From contig CM031628.1 of assembly GCA_018398815.1 (NCBI GenBank), positions 11,209,848 through 11,232,347 of the forward strand: a DNA stretch of 22,500 nucleotides. Direction: 5' to 3'. Each line of letters opens with the position of its first letter. The first letter of the stretch is position 1. The notes beneath the pieces were generated by a model. That model did no database searches, was not told the origin of the DNA, and saw nothing but the letters and a program-made list of their open reading frames with translations. This document shows positions 10,500-19,903 of this stretch, piece after piece. The translations under genes were made by a program, and so were the position numbers. This DNA is from Conus ventricosus (taxonomy: Eukaryota; Mollusca; Gastropoda; Neogastropoda; Conidae).

Positions 10500-11488
10500 T
10501 GAATAAAAATGAACTAAATCTATTATTCGCCAATAGGATATTGGAAGGGAAAATCACGGACAATAAAAAAGTAGCCAAGCAGTGGGATGTTAGTGAACAA
10601 ACAGCAAAGGAATGTTATCTAAACAAGCGATTTGGCAAATTTATTTCCTGCGCCCTAAATCGTAGAATACAAAGATCAAACACTTTGTGAATACATTACG
10701 AACGGACTCCCATTCAAATGGACCTTCTATAATTACCCCTGATACGATTAGACGAAAAAGATTAAGTACGCACTCACAGTCATTGACATAGCTTCAAGAT
10801 ACAAGATGCAGACCATTTTAACACAAAAGAGTGCTTCTGCTGTTGTGTTGCCATTACAACTTGATTTACCTACGAGGCCCCGCTAATTATCTGCATGATT
10901 CAAGTCGATGATGGGAAAGAATTTAAAGGTCGACGTGAATCAATTATGTTAAACCGACAGGAGTTACATTAAAAGTGGCATTCCAGGAGTCACAGATCTC
11001 AGGCTTTAGTTGAATACTTTAACAAAACAGTTATCTGAAAGACTTTCTTTTTTCCTACCAGTATCAAGAGAGTGATTGACAATTCTCGCAACACAGAATG
11101 GGTGTAGAAGACTGCCCTCAGTTTTGCGCGAAAAGAATTAATGAAGATTTTAAAGGCTTAAAACCAGTACAAGCAATCAAAAAAAAAACAAATAGATGTT
11201 GTTGAAGGAGACGCCAGGTCATCCGGGAAACTATTACATTTGGTTTGAAAGTTAGGCTACCTTTATTTAACGGGGGGGAAGCGGAAGGGGACACTCACAT
11301 CAGGGCAACCGATCCAGATTGGGTGTTGTCGATCCATATGAAATAAAAAGAAATTGTAAAAATGGAATCCGCCGTGTATTATTTTCGAGAAACTGACACA
11401 ACAAACACCAGCCCCCCAAAGATTCTTTTGTGAAGAAAGAACTGAGTATTATCCCGCCAGACCACAGTTTTATCAGTTGCTTAATTAA
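10499..11488 (+). pseudogene. Polinton retroviral-type (DDE) integrase, frameshifted
   Basis: This enzyme inserts the linear element ends into host DNA using a D-D-E metal site. The start at ATG 10499 overlaps the preceding stop. The N-terminal part (VAKQWDVSEQTAKE, about 10565-10610) resembles the helix-turn-helix region of these integrases. The first catalytic Asp is in IQMDLL (10721-10723), followed by TVIDIASRYK near 10780. The second Asp is in QVDDGKEFKG (10901-10930), and the Glu is in HRSQALVEYFNK (11012-11014), about 35 codons later. The C-terminal part keeps RATDP and VVPPD-like traces of the chromodomain-like tail (about 11260-11470). It ends at TAA 11486-11488 inside the promoter-like sequence of the next gene. 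About 330 codons matches the family. At least five frameshifts and in-frame stops break it. Confidence 0.9.
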
Positions 11489-11514
11489 TTTACGTAAATA
11501 TATTTGAGTTTAAA
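11481..11514 (+). promoter_or_regulatory. AT-rich promoter-like leader, copy 1
   Basis: TTAATTAATTTAC is followed by AAATATATTTGAGTTTAAA directly against the ATG. A nearly identical copy precedes the second small gene at 11881. Because the leader is conserved between the copies and touches the ATG, it is likely to be the element's promoter or translation-start signal. It overlaps the integrase stop. Confidence 0.5.
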
Positions 11515-11835
11515 ATGGAAGCTCAGAAGGAAGAAACCTTACGTATTGAAGCGCAGAAGGAAGTAACAATGGCAGAGAAAGAGGCCTCAAAATTAATGCG
11601 AGACTTATCTAGTTATATTACCCTTATTAATAAAATATTTAAGAAGAATGATAATTTTACGCTAGAACAGCCAGACAAAACCCAATATTATAGTTTTCTG
11701 GCAGGTCTTGACATGATAAAAGAAATTCGAAAACATATAGCAGTAATGGGTAATAATTTGGGTAAATTGGAAGGGGATATATTTGAGACCATGCTGTTCT
11801 CCAATGCCCAAATGCATTTGAAACCTCTAGATTAA
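11515..11835 (+). CDS. Small charged coiled-coil protein, copy 1
   Basis: An intact frame of 106 codons. The N-terminus carries an internal near-repeat (MEAQKEETL then IEAQKEVTM), followed by heptad-like helical sequence (about residues 20-45 and 65-95). There is no signal peptide, membrane segment or known motif. The family is not recognised. It lies 26 bases after the integrase and is followed by a diverged paralogue with the same leader and first residues. The last 14 codons or so are read across 11796-11849, which is the antisense of a duplicated polymerase tail, so this C-terminus is probably acquired. It is one of the few unbroken frames in the element, though its small size makes survival by chance possible. 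Confidence 0.55.
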   Translation: MEAQKEETLRIEAQKEVTMAEKEASKLMRDLSSYITLINKIFKKNDNFTLEQPDKTQYYSFLAGLDMIKEIRKHIAVMGNNLGKLEGDIFETMLFSNAQMHLKPLD

Positions 11836-11849
11836 CAAATATTTGTTTA
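11796..11849 (-). repeat. Duplicated tail of the DNA polymerase gene
   Basis: These 54 bases match 12223-12276 at about 47 of 54 positions. In 12223-12276 the minus strand encodes the last residues of the polymerase (with a GHWRT ending). Here the minus strand also reads FGHWRT. The copy therefore marks the distal edge of a tandem duplication that includes one small coiled-coil gene and the end of the polymerase gene. Confidence 0.7.
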
Positions 11850-11880
11850 ATTAATTTACAAAAATATATTTGGGTTTAAA
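11847..11880 (+). promoter_or_regulatory. AT-rich promoter-like leader, copy 2
   Basis: The same TTAATTAATTTAC plus AAATATATTTGGGTTTAAA sequence as at 11481, offset by exactly 366 bases and again abutting ATGGAAGCTCAGAA. Over leader and first codons (64 bases) only about five differences are seen, which makes it better conserved than the rest of the two genes. Confidence 0.5.
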
Positions 11881-12215
11881 ATGGAAGCTCAGAACAAAGA
11901 AACCTTACATGAAACTAAAATGGAAACAAGAATGATAAATGAAGAGACCTTGGAATTGATACGGGAATCATATGATACGAATTCTATTAGTAAGGAAGCA
12001 TTTATGAGGATTTCATCGGTACATGGCAATGCATCCAGATCACCTACAACCCAAATTCCCAAATTTTGATCATCAGATATGGGGAAAAGAATATCTTGAA
12101 ATAATAAAAAAAAATACGAGCACATCAAGCAAACATGAAAAAAGATTTAGCTGAATTGTATAATGATATGATTGAGCTTGTAACAAAACTTGAGGAAAAA
12201 TATGAAGATATATAA
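11881..12215 (+). pseudogene. Small charged coiled-coil protein, copy 2, frameshifted
   Basis: The paralogue of the gene at 11515 shares its leader and opening residues (MEAQNKETL). The first frame stops at 12069. Another frame then runs through charged helical sequence, and from 12135 the segment MKKDLAELYNDMIELVTKLE continues to TAA at 12213-12215. The C-terminal helix resembles the position and style of the helix in copy 1, but most of the body has diverged. Its stop directly touches the polymerase stop on the other strand (12216), a tail-to-tail arrangement without any gap. The breaks lie near A-runs (for example at about 12106-12114), so they could be true decay or sequencing error. No function is known. 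Confidence 0.5.
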
Positions 12216-12308
12216 TTATAACGTTCTCCAGTGCCCAATTGCATATGAAAACTCTGGATTAACAAATACTCGTTTAGTGTTTGTTCTATCTAATGACTTC
12301 TTTGTTAC

Positions 12309-12313
12309 AACAG
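12309..12313. repeat. Target site duplication of the LINE, left copy
   Basis: AACAG lies directly before the truncated LINE and recurs directly after its GAA tail at 13357-13361. Counting only one copy brings the two halves of the polymerase gene into one reading frame, which supports these boundaries. Confidence 0.7.
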
Positions 12314-13356
12314 GCTTTTTGCAGATGACAGTTTAGTATATAGAACAATTAGAAGCAAGAATGATACACGCATTCTACAAGAAGATCTAAACGCTTTACA
12401 AGAGTGGGAAAGAACTTGGAAAATGGAATTTCATCCTCAAAAGTGCCAAGTGTTGCGTATATGTAACAAACACTCACTAATTAGATCAGATTATTCTATC
12501 CATAATACTATTCTTAAAGAAACTAATGCTGCAAAATATTTAGGCGTGATTATTGATAGTCGTCTCAAATGGAAAGAACATTACAATTTAGTATGTAAGA
12601 AAGCAAATAACATCTTAGCTTTCTTATACAGGAATATCAATGACTGCCCCCAAAGGTTAAAGACGACTGCTACAAAACACTGGTTAGACCAGTACTGGAA
12701 TATGGTTGCTCAGTTTGGGATCCTTACCATCTAAAGGACATTGATAACCTTGAAAAGATTCAGAAGAGAGCAGCACGGTTCGTACAGGGAACCACATCAG
12801 AGAAAAGGGGAATACTAGGAAGAACATGAGGAAATTAGAATGGAAACCCTTAGAAGAGAGAAGAGCTTTATTAAACTTAACACCTTTTTCAAAGGCAGAG
12901 CTAAAGTAATTGATATTCCAATGGAACAACTAGTATTGAATAAAAAGTAGCACCAGGAGTGGCGGTCAGTGTTATACCATACCTGCATCAAATATTGACA
13001 GCCACTTACATTCTTTTTATCCCAGTTCTGTACGGCTGTGGAACTCCCTGCCGGGTGCCATCAAGATTGCCACAAATGCAATCTCATTCAAAAAATCAAA
13101 TTGATTCGACAGTTTTGAGATCTGCATATTGGCGATTTTCTATTTTACTTCCCCTGATATTTTACTATTACCTGGGCCTGAATTTGGCCATTGCTTTTAT
13201 CTTCTTGAATATCGAGTGCGACCCCTTGTTGCCAAATTTGCTCCAGGGGCCAACAGTCTAAGTCGCACTGTTTTATGTTATTTTATTTTACTTTTTAACA
13301 TGCGCGCTGGTGACTACTCGTTTTGAGTGAACCAGTATTTTAGGAAGAAGAAGAAG
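12314..13356 (+). mobile_element. 5'-truncated CR1/Jockey-like LINE
   Basis: Non-LTR retrotransposons copy RNA into the genome at a nick and often lose their 5' end. This copy starts almost exactly at the reverse transcriptase FADD box (12318-12329). It continues with the palm and thumb (FHPQKCQVLRI near 12429; AAKYLGVIIDSRLKWKEHY near 12530). After a frameshift near 12660 come traces of the LVRPVLEYG and DPYHLKDIDNLEKIQKRAAR motifs (about 12680-12780). The WNSLPGAIK-like end motif appears frameshifted at about 13035-13060. A 3' UTR of about 240 bases follows, ending in a GAAGAAGAAGAA microsatellite tail. The copy is dead. It lies antisense within the last codons of the polymerase gene, so it inserted after the Polinton. 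Confidence 0.88.
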
Positions 13357-13361
13357 AACAG
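13357..13361. repeat. Target site duplication of the LINE, right copy
   Basis: AACAG directly after the GAA-repeat tail pairs with 12309-12313. The tail ends in GAA, so the exact edge is ambiguous by one or two bases. Confidence 0.65.
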
Positions 13362-16300
13362 TTGTGTTGATCTCATGTAGATTAGATCGCAGTTTTACGT
13401 TGTCATGATGAAAAGTATGTTTATTGAACAATGCTTCTTTGTAGTTGTCATGTGATATGTTTGACTGCACAACACTGCGAGATATTCCCTTTGCTTTCTT
13501 AATGGTTTTCTTCTGGCTCGAAAGACTGTACATTTTCGACCTTAAACCAATAAACTCCTTAATCACCCCTCCAGATAATTCATCCTTCATCTTTCCTAAA
13601 ACCTTCTTATTAGTAATTGAATGCAAAGGCGAATCTTTAGGATAATCAGATGTGTCATACCATCCCGCATGCCCTTTAGCTACCTCCATTTCCATGTCTT
13701 TATAGATGTCTTCAGTAGGGATATCTATAACAAAACTATCTGTATCTGTGTAAAGTACTCTGGACTCTGGATACGAGGGTTTAAAGTAGTCATAAAGAAA
13801 TTCTAACATCAAAAGCTTTGATAATTCTAAAACAGTAAACCCTATAAAAACGGGTTTGTCCAATTTGACTTTCTTTTTTTTTCATCATTATGCAAAAAGC
13901 TGATCATGAAATCTTCTAAAGTCCTGATAATTTGGTTTTGAAGTCAGCTTAATTGCTTCGTTCTCTCTGGTGACCAATCTGACATCTTTACGCTTGTGCG
14001 GATTTTCCATAGTCTTTCCGAAACAGCTGTTGTTCATCAGCTTGAAAAAGTCTTTTTCTGAAGCATCTGTGGATTTGTTCTAAGATCAGTGTTCTTCATG
14101 ATGTATGGTTTCATGAACTGTTCTTGATCAAAAGCAATTATACGATGAACAGCCGTCAACTTCAAACCATGTCTTAAATAAAATTGTAGAAGTCTGTAAT
14201 GACAGACATAATTTTTTTTGTCTCGAAGATTAGGCACAAGTTTAGGCGGCTCTGTTTTTGCCATCTTTAGACTTTCTGCTGCTAATGGGTAGTCATTATG
14301 CAGGTCATGGAGTTCATGAGGATATTCTAAGTCAACTTCTAGAATGAAACTACGCGTTTGATCTGGCGTCAAACTGTTCAACCACTTTAATGCTCTTTGA
14401 ATATTTTTCGGATTGTCTTCTGTGTACATTTTAAAGTTGCGTAACGGAAGTGATTGCGCCATTGCCCATCCATACAGATTGTTGCATCTAAATACATGAG
14501 GTAGTTAGACCTTTTACTTGGATCATAGTCGTCCAAGTATTTGTTGTTTGCTTTACAGTAATGATGCGACGCCATACTAATTCCTCCCCGCAATCCGTTT
14601 TCAATCATCTGAAGCATTGGTAAATCTGACAATAAATCAATCTGTACTCCAGTATCTTTTAGAAAGCGTCCCAACTCATCCCGGGCGCAGAAATGTAATG
14701 CGCGGGATCTAGGCTATAATGTTTAATGCAGGTCTTCTGTAATTTTCAAAAATGTCCGCCAACAAACATGTATCAGCCATCATGTATGAGTCATGATAGT
14801 CTCCCATCGTTTTACAATCTAACTTCTGCCACGCATCTTGAGCATGCTGGTAATCAGAATCACTGATGTTTTTTCCTCTAAGACTAGAAAAGAACGCGTC
14901 TTTAGGTGGAAGTGAATCTTCATCAAACCTTTCCCACTGTTTCATGTACTCATAAGGGTAAACGCCCTTTCTAACAAGAGTTGGGTCAAAATATTCTTCT
15001 GTTATTGGGCGGGACTTAAGGACATAGCCAGTGACTCTAATGATCCCATCATGTGTGCATAGAGTCATAAAAAGACATGTTATTTAAAGTGAAACACATG
15101 TACTTTCTGATGACTGTGCTTTGCATGTTACCCTGAAGGCGTCGTCTACTGCTTTCATTATAAGATGAGAGTCGTAACCTCGCAAGTTATGAAAGAAGAT
15201 GGGCAGCCTCCTTTGTTTTAGGATCAAACTTAATTTGAAGATTGCATTTACTGTGCCTGCTCCTCTGAACTTTCCGCTAATGTGATCATGGTCTATTACT
15301 GTTGGATTGGCTGCGTCTGATGAGAGGCCTAAACCGCAAATCCAACAGTGAGTGCTGAGTCATACTGTTGTTGATCTTCAGGAGTCATAATAATGTCTGA
15401 GAGATTCAGATTATTAGAACAGGCGTTACGCACTTGCTGCATGCGTTCTAAGAAGTATTCTGCAGCATTAGGCCCTCTATACAATTCTGGTTCTGAATGG
15501 ACGCCATCCGACCTAACAATAATGAAGGCAAATGAACAAATCTGATGATTACTCACAAAAGCCGTTTTCGGAAGTTTCTGTGGGGTTGGCCCTTCATAAG
15601 GAACATAAGCGACTCGAAGTCTGCGTAAACAATGTATGGACTTGTTTGCAGCCGTTTCCAGTTCTTAAAACTAACTTTAGATCCGGGTGGGGGCGTAATT
15701 TAGTTCTGTATTACAGTCTACAGAACTTTTACAATGTTTTATATGTTCACTCGCGGCTTGAACAGATGGAATTCTTGTTAAACATTTTCTACAGAATTCT
15801 TGTTTGCTATGTTTTTTTGTAGTATATGCTAACAGTCTACTCATTGTTCGTATCAATGTGTAATGTGGTATCCCGCTGGTGAAAGCATCAGCAGCAAGTC
15901 AACATGGCTTTTGTCTGGTTCGCCAATCGTTGGACTGTTCTGGACACTTTAATCGGCTGTAGATTTGTTTCCTCATCCCATGTGTATACATTAACAGTTA
16001 TCGTTTGTTTGTCTTCAAACTGATCAATGGAATCCACGCTAACAGGAAAGGATATTCCATTGAAGTTAAGATCTTTGACGAAGGCTCATAGTTAGACACT
16101 CTCTCTGCGTTTTTGCGGACGTAATGCAGCCTTGCAAGAACACACCACATAAAACATTTGTTGTCTGTATTCTTTATTTTTAGAACTGCTCTTTTTGCGA
16201 CTAATGCTGGAGGTAGTGGAATGTAAGCCCTGCCTACAATCAGCTCATACTTAGCCTGTTTTAATCTGATCTCTAAGACTTCGCCCTCTGACCAACCAGA

Positions 16301-16820
16301 GCCTCTCATTTTGGCTTCTTCAGCGGCCACATCAAACTGTGTAAGCAGTTGGTCTGCCCAACCAGGTGTTAAGTCATTATGAGAAAGAATAACCTGTTGT
16401 TTAGTTGAGACCCAGACTTCTAGATTTTCTTTATTTATTGTTATATAGTCGATTAAAACATCTAACATTACTTTAACTGGCGGGTCTATTGTTAGTTTAC
16501 CTGGAACTTGAGAAATAGCATGAGCAACACTTGCTGTACGTTTTTTTGGATCAATGACTTCTAGATCAATATCGTTTAAAGCTTTTGACAAACGCTCTCC
16601 CTTAAGCATTCCTTCAAACAATTCTCCCGGTCCTTCATATATCTTTATCCATGTTGAGTTTCTTTCTAACTCAAAATATTTATTTAAATTTAAAAAAAAT
16701 ACTTAAGCAGAATCAATATCGACGGTCTTTTTGTGCTTGGACTCATAAACTAAAGTAATAACGCCCTTTGATGTGTTACTGTGAGCTGTTTAAACAGAGT
16801 TTAATGTCTCGTTTACTTTT

Positions 16821-17392
16821 TTAAACATTCCTTTTTATCTGCTCAGTGTCTGGCTGTTGAGAAAAACTTGCCCTTGCCTTTTTTGAAGATCAAACTTTGT
16901 CTTTTATAGTCATCAAAATCGGCCTGTAAACGACTAAATTCTTCGTCCGTGATGTTTGAGTCAACTAGCGCTTTATTTATTGTCAGTTTTGAACGAACTA
17001 AGTTTAGCTGTTATTAGTTGAACCATAGCTGTGTGCTTTTGGAGTTTAGTTTTTAATTTTTTGCTAGCAGCACTTACAGCTAATGAACACACGCCAAGAG
17101 CTAAAGACAACCGCCTAGAGGTAAAGCTGCGGGCGCACCAACACCTGTTGCTAAGAGACCAACACTTGTCCTGCTGATAGAGCACTTATAGTTGATGTTC
17201 CAGTATTAACATATGTAACAGCATTAAAGGCAGCAGAATACCTTCGTTTGGTTTTGCTGTATTTTGAAAGGTCCTGCTCTAGTTTTGTTGCATTTGTGTA
17301 ATGTTTGTTAATCTGAAGGTTTTTATGTCAGGGTTTCTACTATCCCTTCTTTGGTGGCTCCGTAGGCGCTTTGGATAAACGTGAACAGACAT
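16821..17392 (-). pseudogene. Small helical protein with a hydrophobic glycine/alanine segment
   Basis: The likely start is ATG 17392, six bases after the capsid gene's stop, and the likely end is TAA at 16821-16823. The minus strand first reads FIQSAYGATKEGIVETL near 17340-17385. After frameshifts comes a Gly/Ala/Leu-rich hydrophobic stretch, LSLALGVCSLAVSAASKKLK (17055-17115), then a lysine-rich helix (KLQKHTAMVQLITAKL). Next is a charged tail reading INKALVDSNITDEEFSRLQ (about 16930-16985), followed by more basic sequence. The total is about 190 codons. I recall similar proteins, with the hydrophobic segment followed by SKKL-x-K-x-x-KHEK and an ITDEEF-type helix, in cnidarian Polintons, where no function is assigned. 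The hydrophobic segment suggests membrane interaction. At least three frameshifts break the frame. Confidence 0.55.
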
Positions 17393-17398
17393 GCTTTT

Positions 17399-18674
17399 TT
17401 AAAAAAAATAAAAAAATAATTTAGTATTGTATTCTTTTAATCTGTTATCTTGAATATTCAGCTGCGCATCATATATTAAAAACAAATGTACATTAACTGG
17501 TTTATCGCCATCTTTTCTTATCAATTTGAATGTTTATTCCGTCTTTAACAGTTCTCCCACTTCCATCCATGCAACTGATTATCCTCTGTCGATCTTAGGT
17601 CAATCCATAAACCGTATTTTGTTGTTAAATAATCATCAAGTCTAACATTGTGAAGGTGTAGATCTTTAGACACAAGGTCTACCGTTGGATTTCTACCCCT
17701 CCCACCCCCAAACAATTTTCTTATTTCATCAAAATGCTGAAAGGTTTAAGCCCGCTAGCGTAGATTGGTTTGGGCTTACCCTCAATCGAACATTGTACTT
17801 TCGTTATTTTAGGATTAATAAACTTTTCATTTCCTCTTTTGAATGGTTTCTTCATCTTCACACAGCAATAAAATACCTTTAAGCGATCTTGCTGCGGCAC
17901 TAAAACTAAAATTCCATATAGTTCCTGCCCTGTTTCTGGAAAATGTTGTAGGGTGAATCACTCTTTCGTAATATATTGCTAATTTTGCCTGATATTGTTG
18001 CTCAATCAACCTTGCTAAATTAGGGTTGCTAACAACGTCAAACTCTAACGCGATGTCAGAAATGCTGTACTTTGCTTCGGTGTCTGTTGATCTGATAACA
18101 CGTTTGTATTCGTTAAAAGTTATTTTCATATGACAATCTGCTTTAATGCTCCTTGAAAGTATGGCGCATGCGCACTTAACAACTCAAAATCCAAGGGATG
18201 GAAAAGCGATTTCCATACGCAAAATTTATGGCTACATACTTTTTGCCGTCTTTAACATCTGCGGCGCCTAATTCTATGTTTTAGTGCTTCTTCATTTCGT
18301 TTCCCTTGAAACGCAAGATCACCCTTCATTCCCGGTTAGCCAAGACATAATAGGTTAAAATATGTCTGATTGTGTAAAGAAAATTTTTCTTCCCCCTCAA
18401 GTTTTATAGAAATTTCTTAACGATTCCCCGTCCCAGATTCGGGGACAACTGTCCTGTTTGCTCTGTTGCTGCTTCGAGTTCTATTTGAAAAAAGTCGCGC
18501 AGAGCCTGGCAAAACCCACTTCATCGGCTCCTAGGTCGGAAATTTGACAGTAAGAATTTAAACTGCACAATAGTAGATGGATTATTTGGAAAATAAATTC
18601 CGTTTATTTCCCTTCACGCCAAGGCTCTTTCAGTCTTCTATGGGGTCAAGAATCGAGCCATATGTTTGTGACAT
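17399..18674 (-). pseudogene. Polinton major capsid protein, frameshifted
   Basis: Major capsid proteins of this group have two jelly-roll domains and form the icosahedral shell. The start is ATG 18674 (MSQTYGSILDP). Recognisable blocks on the minus strand are VVPESGTGN and SIKLEGEE (about 18400-18450), then YGNRFSIPLDFELLSAH-type sequence (about 18170-18215, frameshifted). The longest clean frame is 17827-18129, with ITFNEYKRVI, IALEFDVVSNPNLARLI and RSLKGILLLCEDE. C-terminal blocks follow (KITKVQCSIEG near 17790, GLKPFQ and DEIRKLFG near 17720-17750, YLTTKYGLW near 17610-17635), to a TAA at 17399. About 425 codons is somewhat short for Polintons but fits invertebrate copies I remember. The assignment rests on recalled sequence similarity and on position beside the polymerase. 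It has several frameshifts and a shared divergent promoter region with the next gene. Confidence 0.8.
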
Positions 18675-18711
18675 TTTTATGAAGCAAAATAAAAAGTTAA
18701 TTATTTAAAAC
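18675..18711. promoter_or_regulatory. Divergent promoter region, 37 bases
   Basis: The capsid gene starts leftward at 18674 and the coiled-coil gene rightward at 18712. The gap is almost pure A/T, with TTAATTATTTAAAAC against the rightward ATG and CATAAAA against the leftward one. Both resemble the TTTAAA-ATG leader at 11505-11517. Both promoters must lie in this gap or overlap the genes. Confidence 0.5.
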
Positions 18712-19903
18712 ATGGCAGGCATTGAAGGTGAAGAAGATTATGATTTTTTTTGATCCTGGAGACGACATGATGAAATGACTCCTTTGACACAGCATCGCTC
18801 AACCCACCTCAATTTCGGCGTGAATTAAAGAAATAAGTCAATCATTTACCAAAGTTAGGCAGAACCCCCAATTTATACCCCTGATGATTTGAAGTAAAAG
18901 AGGATGGCCATTTGTTTTTTTTAAAAACGAAACAAGGACAACTTATTCGGCTTACAACTAAACCAGACCCATCAAAAGTTTTAGCCAAGAGTACAATTAG
19001 ACAAAGACTCAGTGTGAAAGATCAAAATCGCCTTGGTCTTGTTAGACCGAAAATTTAAAGGGGGGAAGCTATTTCTAAACTTCAAAACATACAACAAAAA
19101 CCCCGACAGATAGCCAAATGCAAAACATGGAACTTAAAGAATTAATCAATCGGCAGACGAAATTTAAAAAATGCAATAGAACAGAAACCAGTTCAGAAAA
19201 ACAGCATTAAAAACTATACAGGGCTCACCGCACAGAAACGATTCCTAAACCCCTGCGAGGGAAATTTTTAGCCCTTGACGTACTTTAAGAACTTTCAGAG
19301 GCGAATTAACAAACAAATTTAGCAAAACTGACTGAACTAAAAGAGGATAAAAAGAGAAAAAGAAAAACTCGTGAGGCTGATGACGCCAACTTAGGGCATG
19401 ATATTTAAAAAAAGAATAACCAAAAGGCTAAAAGACCTTGAACTAAAAGAATCGGGAAGACTAGAATTTTTGTCTACTACCGAGAAGAATTACGAACCCC
19501 AAGTGAGCAGAATAAAAAAACTATCGAAAGAATTTATATGAAGACACAAAAGCTAGCAGAACGAATACGAACACTGTTTAGAGAGCAGGGATCACATTTG
19601 CAAGCGTTAAACAGCCTTAGGATTTGCAATAGTACACTGGGGATGGCTTTTTACGGGTGGTGGCGGTGCTGGGCTAGTGCCCCCGCCGCCATCGCTCCAC
19701 GCCGCCTATAAACATGGGTAAAAAAACAGCTTAATTTATCTTGCGGTTTATTAAAAAAATTAGCCATAAAACCGTGGAGCTTTACCAGGTATATTAGGGG
19801 GGGTGTTAGCTGGCTTTTGTCTACGCAGGCAAAGTAGTTGGGTTTATGCCGAGCACTTATGGCATTAGTTCTCTTAATAGTTTGGGGAATATTTAGTAAG
19901 TAA
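18712..19903 (+). pseudogene. Coiled-coil protein with a glycine-rich membrane-type C-terminus
   Basis: The start is ATG 18712 (MAGIEGEEDYDFF), after which frame changes occur at a T-run (about 18743) and an A-run (about 18770). Identifiable blocks are a Phe-Leu-Lys-x-Lys-x-Gly-Gln strand near 18920-18950, STIRQRLSVKDQNRLGLVRP (about 18990-19050), and a highly charged coil with KEDKKRKRKTR-like sequence near 19340-19370. LAERIRTLFREQG (19555-19593) leads into a hydrophobic, glycine-rich segment with GGGGAG (about 19655-19675) and proline-rich sequence. A final hydrophobic helix, MALVLLIVWGIFSK, ends at TAA 19901-19903. I recall this LREQG-glycine-rich-hydrophobic architecture next to the capsid gene in cnidarian Polintons, unnamed. 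Its position and membrane-like tail suggest a virion component. About 395 codons, with many frameshifts, mostly in homopolymers. Confidence 0.6.

Larger units (their letters stand above)
12216..16746 (-). pseudogene. Polinton protein-primed family B DNA polymerase, interrupted
   Basis: This is the replicative polymerase of the element, with a proofreading exonuclease and a polymerase core. On the minus strand, in order: a probable start at 16746; a conserved N-terminal region (GSGWSEGE, AYIPLPPALVAKRAV, about 16180-16320); exonuclease I DFES at about 15611-15625; a Cys/His stretch with CWICG and DHDHI (15270-15355); exonuclease II HNLRGYDSH (15163-15195); KGVYPYEYM (about 14943-14970); exonuclease III-like YHDSYMMAD (14760-14810). 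Motif A at about 14470-14500 is broken by a one-base deletion. Motif B is KLMNNSCFGKTMEN (about 14000-14042) and motif C is YTDTDS (13735-13752). The C-terminus is split by a LINE (12314-13356) and resumes to a stop at 12216-12218. About 1,140 codons remain without the LINE, normal for the family. Both catalytic aspartates of motif C are present. Multiple frameshifts make it non-functional as read. Confidence 0.93.

Noticed and set aside
15532..15822. 96-codon plus-strand frame
   Set aside because: It is antisense to the polymerase exonuclease region, whose DFES motif is readable on the minus strand.
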